This document shows positions 24,209 to 30,121 of a stretch of DNA of 30,121 nucleotides, in pieces (the stretch's first letter is position 1; every line of letters begins with the position of its first letter). The notes under the pieces are model-generated. The model saw only the letters and a program-made list of their open reading frames with translations, had not been told where the DNA came from and searched no databases. This DNA is from JAGOUY01 sp964541725. Lineage in GTDB: Bacteria; Patescibacteriota; Patescibacteriia; 2-12-FULL-60-25. Made by a program: the position numbers and the translations under genes. The stretch spans positions 1-30,121 of the forward strand of contig CAZIQG010000002.1 in assembly GCA_964541725.1 (NCBI GenBank). The letters are read 5' to 3'.

Positions 24209-24640
24209 CTAAATCCCCAATCCTCCTAACCGTTCCGCAATCGCATTCCCCTGCTCTTCCGTTTGAGCGGCATACGTCTTCCACGTTGCCTCATCCCAAA
24301 CTTCCAAACGGTTATACAAACCCGCAACGACAACGTCCTTCGTAAGGCCCGCATAGGTGCGCAAATACTCAGGAATATTGATTCGACCAGAACCGTCGAA
24401 CTCAACTTCCATCGCCCCCGCCAACATTAAGCGAGCAAATGCGCGTGTATCCGCTTGGCCAAGAGGCAACGCTGCCAACTTCGTCGCAACCAATTCCCAC
24501 TCTGCCTTCGGGTACACGAACAAACTCCGATCCAACCCACGGGTCACAACGACCCCAGTCGCCAAAGCGCCACGAAACTTAGACGGCATCGCCAGCCGGC
24601 CTTTTTCATCGACCGTATGATGATATTCGCCAAGAAACAT
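24209..24640 (-). CDS. mraZ: Transcriptional regulator MraZ
   Basis: 143 residues from ATG 24640. MraZ is an AbrB-fold DNA-binding protein with two SpoVT-like halves that represses its own dcw operon. It begins MFLGEYHHTVDEKGRLAMPSKFR, the canonical start. The second half shows VEFDGSGRINIPEYLRTYAGL. Both DxxxR motifs (DEKGR, DGSGR) are present. A frame continuing upstream to 24682 reads through the operator boxes and is not used. The four-box operator overlapping the promoter just upstream supports autoregulation. Confidence 0.95.
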   Translation of the reverse strand: MFLGEYHHTVDEKGRLAMPSKFRGALATGVVVTRGLDRSLFVYPKAEWELVATKLAALPLGQADTRAFARLMLAGAMEVEFDGSGRINIPEYLRTYAGLTKDVVVAGLYNRLEVWDEATWKTYAAQTEEQGNAIAERLGGLGI

Positions 24641-24641
24641 A

Positions 24642-24676
24642 TGCCACTTTGACCCACCTGAACCCATTCTATGCCA
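24642..24676 (-). promoter_or_regulatory. MraZ operator: four boxes at 10-bp spacing
   Basis: On the minus strand four pentamers (TGGCA, TGGGT, TGGGT, TGGCA) are each separated by exactly 5 bases, at 24642-24646, 24652-24656, 24662-24666 and 24672-24676. E. coli MraZ binds TGGGN direct repeats with 5-nt spacers, so this is the expected self-operator, with an extra box. It covers the -10 and the start region of the transcript. Confidence 0.85.
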
Positions 24677-24694
24677 CTTCAACCACTAAAACAA
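24666..24694 (-). promoter_or_regulatory. mraZ promoter
   Basis: TTGTTT (24689-24694), 17 bp, TAGAAT (24666-24671, 5/6) on the minus strand. The start would be near 24659, about 20 nt before the ATG. The -10 is flanked by MraZ boxes, so bound MraZ would block RNA polymerase. Confidence 0.6.
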
Positions 24695-24717
24695 GGGTGA
24701 TTGTGGATAAACATCCC

Positions 24718-24753
24718 AAAAACGACAACACCCCGACCGCAAGCGACGGGGTG
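24718..24753 (-). terminator. Intrinsic terminator after uvrC
   Basis: CACCCCG (24729-24735) pairs with CGGGGTG (24747-24753), 11-nt loop. On the minus strand the stem is followed by GTTGTCGTTTTT, T-run at 24722-24718. It ends the uvrA-uvrC transcript just upstream of the mraZ promoter. Confidence 0.7.
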
Positions 24754-24761
24754 CCATCTTG

Positions 24762-24775
24762 CAATCAGGGATCAG
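24762..24775 (-). repeat. Two CTGAYNC heptamers after uvrC
   Basis: CTGATCC and CTGATTG in tandem on the minus strand, matching heptamers in uvrA and near 16334. They lie between the uvrC stop and its terminator. Only two units, so chance is possible. Confidence 0.4.
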
Positions 24776-24802
24776 AGATTCAATGAATACGATATAACCT
24801 TC

Positions 24803-26248
24803 TCAAGAAGCCCGCTTCGCATCCCCTAAAAACCGTCGTGCACGCAAATTCCGATGATACGTAATCGCAAAGCGATGTGCCTCATCTCGAACCTGCTCTA
24901 ACACTATATGATGTTTTTGGCAGGCTTGCGCCAGCAACGCATCTGCCGTCGTAAAAATTAAATCATTTCTTTTACGCTCTGGTCCTTTCGCTAACCCCAC
25001 AATGGGAATAGATAATCCTAATTCACCATGGACCACTTGCTCTGCCGCATGAACCTGTGGCACACCTCCATCAATTAAAAGTAGATGCGGTTTCTTCCAT
25101 TCCGTATGGGTAAAACGTCGTCGTAATACTTCTTGCATGGAAGCCACATCATTTGACCCTTCCACCGTCTTAATCCGAAATTTCCGATACTCACCTTTAT
25201 TCGCCGCCCCCCGCTCAAACACCACCATCGAAGCGACAGTCGAGGTGCCTGATACATGTGAAATATCATAGCCTTCAATACGACCAAAGATGGCAGTATC
25301 GGGTATATGAGGAGAAGACTCCTCCTTATTCATACTCGATACACGATTCTCGATACTCGATACTTCCTGTGCCTCATCCTCCTTCGACAGCATCGATACA
25401 TCCTGAATGTGCTCCAGCGCAAACACCTTATTCCGCCACAACCCCGCTTCTTCAAACTGCTGCGCTTTTGCCGCTTGTAACATGCGCTTGCGATAATCTT
25501 TCAAAATCTCATCTTTTTTCCCTTCAAAGAAACGAATCAAATCACGAATGACGCGCCGATACTCAAGCGGAGTCACTGCCCCAACGCAGACGCCCGGACA
25601 TTGTTTCAAATGAAAATAAAAACACGCGCGTTTTTGTCCCGGAACACAGGTCGACCAAGGAATAATCTTGCGAATCAACTCTAAGGCGACACGCAAAGAA
25701 CGCGCCGAGGTATACGGTCCAAATAAATATTTATAACAAAGCTCCGTCTGCTCTACGCGACCACCATGATGCTCAATCGCCCGTGGCGAATGATCTCCGA
25801 CCGTGAGCACACTCCCCTTCGCATGCAATCCATCCAACGAACGCCCCTTAGCAGATAGCACCCCCACAATCGTTTTCCCTACGCCGAGCTGACCACCTCG
25901 CACGAGCAACGGACGCGGATACTCCTCATCCGTAATCGCCAAATACATGAACGATTTATCGTCCTTCTGATCGGTATTATATTTCGGCCAATACAGCTTG
26001 ATAAGGTTCGCTTCCAAAATCAACGCCTCCAACGCCGTCGGCTTTTCAATATAATCAATCTCAAACACGAGTCGCGTCATCTCCTCAATAAAATTACTAT
26101 GCGGCCGCTCAAAATGCTGACGAACACGACGAGCTAACGACGTCGCCTTCCCAACATAAATAATCGCCCCATGGGCGTCTTTCATGAGGTACACCCCTGG
26201 AGAATCCGGAAGAATGTCGTTCTTAATTTTTATGTGTTTTGGAATCAT
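24803..26248 (-). CDS. uvrC: UvrABC excinuclease subunit C, short form
   Basis: 481 residues (E. coli 610). UvrC makes both incisions in nucleotide-excision repair. N-terminal GIY-YIG nuclease: PGVYLM (17-22), IIYVGKATSLARRVRQHF. Four cysteines 201, 209, 217, 221 match the 4Fe-4S spacing pattern. UVR motif at about 255-282. RNase-H-like 3' nuclease: EGYDISHVSGT, LLLIDGG and RDEAHRFAITYHRNLRARR. The protein stops right after that, so the C-terminal double HhH DNA-binding domain is missing. Insertions occur at about 118-165 and at 287-322; the second contains tandem 7-mers. No frameshift signs at the 3' end: a 7-mer pair and a terminator follow. It lies 19 bp after uvrA. Confidence 0.93.
   Translation of the reverse strand: MIPKHIKIKNDILPDSPGVYLMKDAHGAIIYVGKATSLARRVRQHFERPHSNFIEEMTRLVFEIDYIEKPTALEALILEANLIKLYWPKYNTDQKDDKSFMYLAITDEEYPRPLLVRGGQLGVGKTIVGVLSAKGRSLDGLHAKGSVLTVGDHSPRAIEHHGGRVEQTELCYKYLFGPYTSARSLRVALELIRKIIPWSTCVPGQKRACFYFHLKQCPGVCVGAVTPLEYRRVIRDLIRFFEGKKDEILKDYRKRMLQAAKAQQFEEAGLWRNKVFALEHIQDVSMLSKEDEAQEVSSIENRVSSMNKEESSPHIPDTAIFGRIEGYDISHVSGTSTVASMVVFERGAANKGEYRKFRIKTVEGSNDVASMQEVLRRRFTHTEWKKPHLLLIDGGVPQVHAAEQVVHGELGLSIPIVGLAKGPERKRNDLIFTTADALLAQACQKHHIVLEQVRDEAHRFAITYHRNLRARRFLGDAKRAS
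25334..25361. repeat. Tandem 7-mer repeat inside uvrC (TCGATAC type)
   Basis: Four heptamers in register on the plus strand: TCGATAC, ACGATTC, TCGATAC, TCGATAC. They fall in the linker encoding SSIENRVSSMN, between the UVR motif and the RNase-H domain, so are tolerated by the protein. Confidence 0.75.
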
Positions 26249-26267
26249 GTTCAGACCCCCAAAAAAA

Positions 26268-28904
26268 CTAATCCCTCCCGCCTTTGCCTCTCTTCAACGC
26301 CTCCTTCAAATACTTCGCTGTCCAACTCTTTTCACTCTTGGCCACATCCTCAGGCGTGCCTTGGACAACCACCATCCCACCTTTATCTCCTCCCTCAGGG
26401 CCCATATCAATAATCCAATCCGCATTCTTAATGACGTCGAGATTATGTTCAATGACAACGACCGTATTTCCACGCGCGACTAAACGATGCAACACATCCA
26501 ATAAACGACGGATGTCATCAAAGTGTAACCCCGTTGTTGGCTCATCCAAGAGATAGAACGTGCGCCCCGTATCACGACGAGCAAGTTCCGTAGCCAATTT
26601 CACACGCTGCGCCTCACCACCAGATAACGTCGTCGCTGATTGCCCAAGACGAATATAGCCTAAGCCGACTTCTTCTAAGATTTTCGTCTTGTCGTGGATT
26701 GGAGGGAGGTCATGAAAAAATTTATTCGCTTCTTCAACCGTCATCTCCAACACATCCGCGATATTCTTTTCGCGATATTTTACCTCCAACGTTTCACGAT
26801 TAAAGCGACGACCCTTACAGACATCACAAGGCACATACACCGTTGGCAAAAAGTGCATTTCAATCGCCAGCTGTCCGTTCCCTTCACAGTGTTCACACCG
26901 TCCTCCTGCCACATTAAAGGAGAAACGACCAACCTTATATCCACGCGCACGCGCTTCTCCCGTTAACGAGAATAATTCGCGCACATGATCCCAGATACCC
27001 GTATAGGTAGCGGGGTTTGAACGCGGCGTACGTCCAATCGCAGACTGGTCAACATCGACGACTTTATCCAACCAATCAATTCCTTCCACCTCTTTATGCG
27101 CCCCAGGCTTGGCCATCGAACCATTTAATTTTTGCGCCAACGATCGATACAAGACATCAATCATGAGCGTGGACTTCCCAGAACCAGACACGCCCGTCAC
27201 GCACACAAAGCGTCGCAATGGCACCGTCACCGTCACGTTTTTAAGATTATTCTCGGTTGCCTTGATAATCTTAAGTCCCTCCTTGGCCTCAGGTCGACGC
27301 TTGGCTGGATACGGAATCTTCTTATCCCCGCGCAAATACGCACACGTCAAACTTTTCTCATCTTTTAAGATAGCTGGAATCGGACCTGCGGCCACGACGG
27401 AACCTCCATGCACACCAGCACCAGGACCAATATCAACCAGGTAATCTGAGGCGGCAATTGTATCCTCATCATGTTCCACGACAATGATGGTGTTCCCTAA
27501 ATCACGTAGCTTCTGCAACGTCTGAATCAAGCGCGCGTTGTCACGTTGATGCAAACCAATCGTGGGTTCATCGAGAATATACAGCGTTCCAACCAAGCGT
27601 GAACCAATCTGAGAAGCCAAACGAATACGCTGCGCCTCCCCACCAGACAATGTCCCCGCCGTACGTCCAAGGGTGAGATATTCAAGACCAACATCCAATA
27701 AAAAGGATAAACGCCCAATAATCTCGCGCAGAATCGGTTCTGCGATCTTTGTGTGATTCGCATCAAGGCTTAACCCAACAAAGAAATCCGCCGCTTCACT
27801 AATTTGCATGGAAGCAACTTCCACGATGTTCTTATTTTGAATCCGGACGTGTAACGCCTCGGTACGCAAACGCTGGCCATTACATGCCTCACAAATTTCA
27901 TCCGAGAAAATACTCTTGACCCCTAAGCCATTACACGTTGAACACGCTCCATAGGGAGAGTTAAACGAGAACAAGCGTGGTTCAATATCGGGAAAGGCAA
28001 AACCATCATCTGGACATGAGAACCGTGCTGACATGAGACGTTCGCTGCCATCATCAAATACAATATTCACGGTCTCAGACGCACGCTCCAGGGCGACCTC
28101 AATCGCTTCCGCCAAACGCGAACGCAACGAACTATTCCCACTGAGTGGCCAACCAATTGGCACACGATCCACGACGAGCTCAATCGTATGCTGTGCATAG
28201 CGCTGCATCGGGACGGTTTCACGTAAACTATATAATTTTCCATCCACCCGCACTTCCAAAAACCCTGCCTCATAAAAATCCTGAAGTAACTGGTGGTACT
28301 CCCCTTTTCGTCCCCGCACGACAGGCGCCAACACCACAATCTGATCCTTCTGCACAACCGACTTCCCACCCTTCTTCGCTAACAGAGCTTTCACCTTCTC
28401 AATCTTCGCTCCTTTCTCAGTCAGTTCCTCCTGATTCCTGATCCCTGACGCCTGATTCCTATGCTGGTCTTCCAGCTGTTTCATCGTCGTATCCACCATC
28501 TCATCGATCGTCATCTTCCGGATCGGCTTGCCACAAATCGGACAATACGGCTTACCTACACGGGCATAGAGCACGCGTAGGTAATCATAAATCTCCGTGA
28601 TCGTGGCGACGGTTGAACGCGGGTTCGCGGAATGCGCCTTTTGATCAATCGAAATCGCTGGTGACAGCCCTTCAATCTCATCCACATCTGGCTTGTCCAT
28701 TTGCCCCAAAAATTGGCGGGCATACGAAGACAAAGATTCGACATAGCGACGCTGGCCTTCGGCAAAGATGGTATCGAACGCCAAAGATGACTTGCCAGAA
28801 CCAGACAATCCCGTAAACACCACCATCTTATTACGAGGCAGCTCCAGGGAAATATTCTTCAAGTTATGCTCGCGCGCCCCGCGGATGATAATGTTTTCTT
28901 GCAT
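26268..28904 (-). CDS. uvrA: UvrABC excinuclease subunit A, lacking insertion domain
   Basis: 878 residues (E. coli 940). UvrA finds DNA lesions and loads UvrB. Two ABC cassettes: Walker A GLSGSGKS (32-39) and GVSGSGKS (571-578); signatures LSGGEAQRIRLA and LSGGEAQRVKLA; Walker B ILDEPTIGLH and LLDEPTTGLH. UvrB-binding region about 118-290 is present, with an insert at about 140-190 containing 7-mers (QASGIRNQEE). Between Cys324 and Cys338 only 13 residues remain where about 100 residues of insertion domain are usual. The first zinc site reads CPDD (297-300) instead of CPxC, so one ligand is lost; the second (670, 673, 693, 696) is intact. Own promoter, with uvrC 19 bp downstream. Confidence 0.95.
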   Translation of the reverse strand: MQENIIIRGAREHNLKNISLELPRNKMVVFTGLSGSGKSSLAFDTIFAEGQRRYVESLSSYARQFLGQMDKPDVDEIEGLSPAISIDQKAHSANPRSTVATITEIYDYLRVLYARVGKPYCPICGKPIRKMTIDEMVDTTMKQLEDQHRNQASGIRNQEELTEKGAKIEKVKALLAKKGGKSVVQKDQIVVLAPVVRGRKGEYHQLLQDFYEAGFLEVRVDGKLYSLRETVPMQRYAQHTIELVVDRVPIGWPLSGNSSLRSRLAEAIEVALERASETVNIVFDDGSERLMSARFSCPDDGFAFPDIEPRLFSFNSPYGACSTCNGLGVKSIFSDEICEACNGQRLRTEALHVRIQNKNIVEVASMQISEAADFFVGLSLDANHTKIAEPILREIIGRLSFLLDVGLEYLTLGRTAGTLSGGEAQRIRLASQIGSRLVGTLYILDEPTIGLHQRDNARLIQTLQKLRDLGNTIIVVEHDEDTIAASDYLVDIGPGAGVHGGSVVAAGPIPAILKDEKSLTCAYLRGDKKIPYPAKRRPEAKEGLKIIKATENNLKNVTVTVPLRRFVCVTGVSGSGKSTLMIDVLYRSLAQKLNGSMAKPGAHKEVEGIDWLDKVVDVDQSAIGRTPRSNPATYTGIWDHVRELFSLTGEARARGYKVGRFSFNVAGGRCEHCEGNGQLAIEMHFLPTVYVPCDVCKGRRFNRETLEVKYREKNIADVLEMTVEEANKFFHDLPPIHDKTKILEEVGLGYIRLGQSATTLSGGEAQRVKLATELARRDTGRTFYLLDEPTTGLHFDDIRRLLDVLHRLVARGNTVVVIEHNLDVIKNADWIIDMGPEGGDKGGMVVVQGTPEDVAKSEKSWTAKYLKEALKRGKGGRD
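28431..28458. repeat. Tandem 7-mer repeat inside uvrA (CTGAYNC type)
   Basis: Four heptamers in register on the plus strand: CTGATTC, CTGATCC, CTGACGC, CTGATTC. They encode part of the RNQASGIRNQEE insert in the UvrB-binding region. The same heptamers lie intergenically at 16334-16361. Confidence 0.75.
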
Positions 28905-28932
28905 AGGAAAACCAATGTTCTATTTCTGTTCG

Positions 28933-28961
28933 ATTGTAACCCACATCGAGAGAGTTGTCGA
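28933..28961 (-). promoter_or_regulatory. uvrA promoter
   Basis: TCGACA (28956-28961, 5/6), 17 bp, TACAAT (28933-28938, 5/6) on the minus strand; start near 28926, leader about 22 nt. No LexA-like box was recognised, so SOS control is not supported by the sequence. Confidence 0.65.
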
Positions 28962-28983
28962 GGTCAAAAAAATACCTTACTTT
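28955..28983 (+). promoter_or_regulatory. Possible Nudix promoter sharing its -35 with uvrA
   Basis: TTGTCG (28955-28960, 4/6), 17 bp, TACTTT (28978-28983, 3/6). The -35 is the complement of the uvrA -35, so the two polymerases would compete. Weak match; the rest of 28984-29030 shows nothing. Confidence 0.3.
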
Positions 28984-29030
28984 AGGAAACAAGACGAAAG
29001 AGATTCCGCCATCAAATCACCCCCCCTTCT

Positions 29031-29576
29031 ATGAAATCTACCACGATCAGCAGCACTGTGGTTCACGAAAATCCCTTCTATCGAGTCGTACGCGATGAAT
29101 ACAGGCGTCCAAACGGTAAAATCGCCACCTATTACGTCACCGAATTCCCCGGCGCTGCCATGATAATCTGCATTCGAAACCAAGAAATTATGACGGTAAC
29201 ACAATACAGGTATCCCATTGATGCAACCGTACTGGAATTACCCGTTGGCAGAATAGAGACAGGCGAAGAACCATCCGCAACGGCTAAACGAGAATTAAGA
29301 GAAGAAACAGGTATCGAATGCAAACAGATCACCTCCTTAGGTAAACTATGGAGTCTAAATGGAGCAACCAACACACCGCTATACGTATATCTTGTAGAAC
29401 CATCAAATGAATCGGGCACGCAAGAACTCGACCCACAAGAAGATGGTCTCACCGCTAAATGGATACCAATCAAGGAATGGAAAGCCGCTATCGCAAGCGG
29501 AGCTGTAAATGACTGCGAATCCATAGCTGCCTGGTGTCTTTATACTGAAACCCTTGCCTCAAAGAATCAGACTTGA
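29031..29576 (+). CDS. Nudix hydrolase, ADP-ribose pyrophosphatase-like
   Basis: 181 residues. Complete Nudix box at 73-95: G-RIETG-E-EPSATAK-RELREETGI, matching GX5EX7REUXEEXGU exactly. Around it: MTVTQYRYPIDATVLELPVGRIETG, as in ADP-ribose/GDP-mannose pyrophosphatases (NudF-like). The N-terminal STVVHENPFYRVVRDEYRRPNGKIATYYV is also typical. It cleaves nucleoside diphosphates linked to another group; substrate not determined. It diverges from uvrA and has no Shine-Dalgarno. Unlike the Nudix at 4186, all catalytic residues are present. Confidence 0.9.
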   Translation: MKSTTISSTVVHENPFYRVVRDEYRRPNGKIATYYVTEFPGAAMIICIRNQEIMTVTQYRYPIDATVLELPVGRIETGEEPSATAKRELREETGIECKQITSLGKLWSLNGATNTPLYVYLVEPSNESGTQELDPQEDGLTAKWIPIKEWKAAIASGAVNDCESIAAWCLYTETLASKNQT

Positions 29577-29608
29577 TACTGTCCGTGACACGAAAGAGAG
29601 GCATCGCG

Positions 29609-29968
29609 ATGGCACGACAGATTCTGATCCTGGGGCTGGCTCAGGACGGCAGTGTACTAGTAGACCGCGACATGCGGCTGCCCGGCTGCGAGTGGAACGA
29701 AATCAGGGGCGGCGCACTCGCCTGCGCGCAAGAAGCCCTGCGCTGCAGTACCGGGCACTCTACCGAGGAGCCCTGGAAGTGCATCACCCCGCCCGAAAGC
29801 GCGGGCGAGATCGTCTACCTGGCCAGAAATCCCACCTGTACTGCCCCACTGGGACGAAATAGCTTTCACTGGCTCCAGCCCAACGACCACAACCCTCTTA
29901 CGTTGCTTCGGCGCCTGGGAGCAGATCACGTCGCCAGACTGCTCGAGGCACACTACGAAAACACCTGA
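29609..29968 (+). CDS. Hypothetical protein, GC-rich, with Shine-Dalgarno
   Basis: 119 residues from ATG 29609, which follows GAGAGG by 7 nt; ATG chosen for that reason. No membrane helix or signal peptide. Four cysteines (in LPGCEW, ACAQEALRCS, EPWKCI, NPTCTAP) and His/Trp near the end; no family recognised. Codons favour CTG and GGC and GC is higher than in neighbours, as for the small gene at 17321. It starts 32 nt after the Nudix stop. A perfect 7-bp hairpin begins at its stop codon. It may be a transferred or highly expressed small gene; function unknown. Confidence 0.6.
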   Translation: MARQILILGLAQDGSVLVDRDMRLPGCEWNEIRGGALACAQEALRCSTGHSTEEPWKCITPPESAGEIVYLARNPTCTAPLGRNSFHWLQPNDHNPLTLLRRLGADHVARLLEAHYENT

Positions 29969-29982
29969 GCAACTCTTGCTCA
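29966..29982 (+). terminator. Hairpin at the stop of the hypothetical gene
   Basis: TGAGCAA (29966-29972), loop CTC, TTGCTCA (29976-29982), perfect 7 bp, followed by a pyrimidine stretch CTTCCCTTCTTTCC rather than a pure T-run. Its 3' arm is also the -35 of the tRNA promoter. Confidence 0.5.
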
Positions 29983-30004
29983 CTTCCCTTCTTTCCGCTA
30001 CACT
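29976..30004 (+). promoter_or_regulatory. Possible tRNA-Ser promoter
   Basis: TTGCTC (29976-29981, 3/6), 17 bp, TACACT (29999-30004, 4/6); the same -10 as murA. Start near 30011. Confidence 0.4.
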
Positions 30005-30040
30005 GCGGGCGTCGTGAAGGATCAATCCATCAACGCCCGC
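30005..30040 (+). repeat. Inverted repeat in the tRNA precursor leader
   Basis: GCGGGCGT (30005-30012) and ACGCCCGC (30033-30040), perfect 8 bp, with an inner GGAT/ATCC. A competing stem GTGAAGG (30014-30020)/CCTTCAT (30041-30047) is possible. It may shape 5' processing of the tRNA. Confidence 0.4.
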
Positions 30041-30066
30041 CCTTCATTTCCCAACAAAATCCGCAC

Positions 30067-30121
30067 GGAGAGGTCGCATAGTGGCCTAGTGCACACGCTT
30101 GGAAAGCGTGCATACCGCAAG
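30067..30121 (+). tRNA. tRNA-Ser(GGA), 5' part; cut by window edge
   Basis: Acceptor strand GGAGAGG (30067-30073), D-arm GCATAGTGGCCTAGTGC, anticodon stem CACGC, loop TTGGAAA, stem GCGTG. Anticodon GGA reads UCC/UCU serine codons. The long variable arm of class II tRNA-Ser begins at ATACCGCAAG, where the window ends. Confidence 0.92.

Noticed and set aside
25334..25361. CRISPR array
   Set aside because: Units are 7 bp without spacers, and no cas genes are present.
28905..29030. LexA/SOS box before uvrA
   Set aside because: No CTG-N10-CAG or GAAC-N4-GTTC type site with both halves was found.
29657..30025. 122-residue minus-strand reading frame at the right end
   Set aside because: Opposite to the SD-led gene at 29609 and runs into the tRNA leader; no RBS.
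30005..30047. H-type pseudoknot from the two stems
   Set aside because: No linker is available to cross the 8-bp stem, so the stems are alternatives, not a pseudoknot.

Overview
The window looks like a chromosomal scaffold fragment from a candidate-phyla-radiation (Patescibacteria) bacterium, probably near Parcubacteria/Uhrbacteria. This is inferred from gene style, not from a marker gene. The signs are compact, overlapping genes, almost no Shine-Dalgarno sequences, shortened or reduced DNA-repair proteins (PriA, UvrA, UvrC), a membrane-tethered Clp-like ATPase, PEGA-type surface proteins and only a remnant of the division/cell-wall (dcw) cluster. One run of 100 N (15536-15635) marks an assembly gap. 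Nothing in the window is clearly phage, CRISPR or transposase.

Layout. 1-4710: murA (cut by the left edge) diverges from a PEGA membrane protein, glmS and a Nudix hydrolase. GlmS and MurA stand at the entry to amino-sugar and peptidoglycan precursor synthesis. A hairpin that can work on both strands separates this from a leftward unit (8587-4750): a GT-C membrane glycosyltransferase, an exported 481-residue protein, a four-helix membrane protein and a HIT protein, joined by ATGA overlaps or 3-base gaps. Only 14 bases away, a rightward unit starts from a probable leaderless promoter (8602-15431): an exported lysozyme-like/repeat protein, a LigB/MEMO-type protein, a PriA without helicase motifs, peptide deformylase, methionyl-tRNA formyltransferase and a Pif1/RecD-type helicase. 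Next come an ABC-2 exporter (ATPase truncated by the gap, then permease) with two copies of a palindromic repeat, and a small two-helix membrane protein behind a structured leader.

17568-22655 (minus) is the most unusual unit: a small membrane protein, a membrane-anchored double-AAA+ Clp-like protein that lacks the pore-loop tyrosine motif in both rings, a WecG/TagA glycosyltransferase and a class I aminotransferase. Upstream of it, also on the minus strand, lies mraZ-rsmH-ftsL (24640-22871). Its promoter is overlaid by four MraZ boxes at exact 10-bp spacing. Then come uvrA-uvrC (28904-24803), both with odd insertions containing tandem 7-mers, UvrA lacking the insertion domain and UvrC lacking the HhH tail. 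The right end holds a canonical Nudix hydrolase, an unrecognised 119-residue gene and the 5' part of tRNA-Ser(GGA).

Best candidates for something new: the pore-loop-less membrane Clp-like ATPase and its operon; the structured leader with its small GC-rich membrane gene; the 7-mer repeats lodged in both nucleotide-excision-repair genes; and leaderless or SD-less expression across the window.
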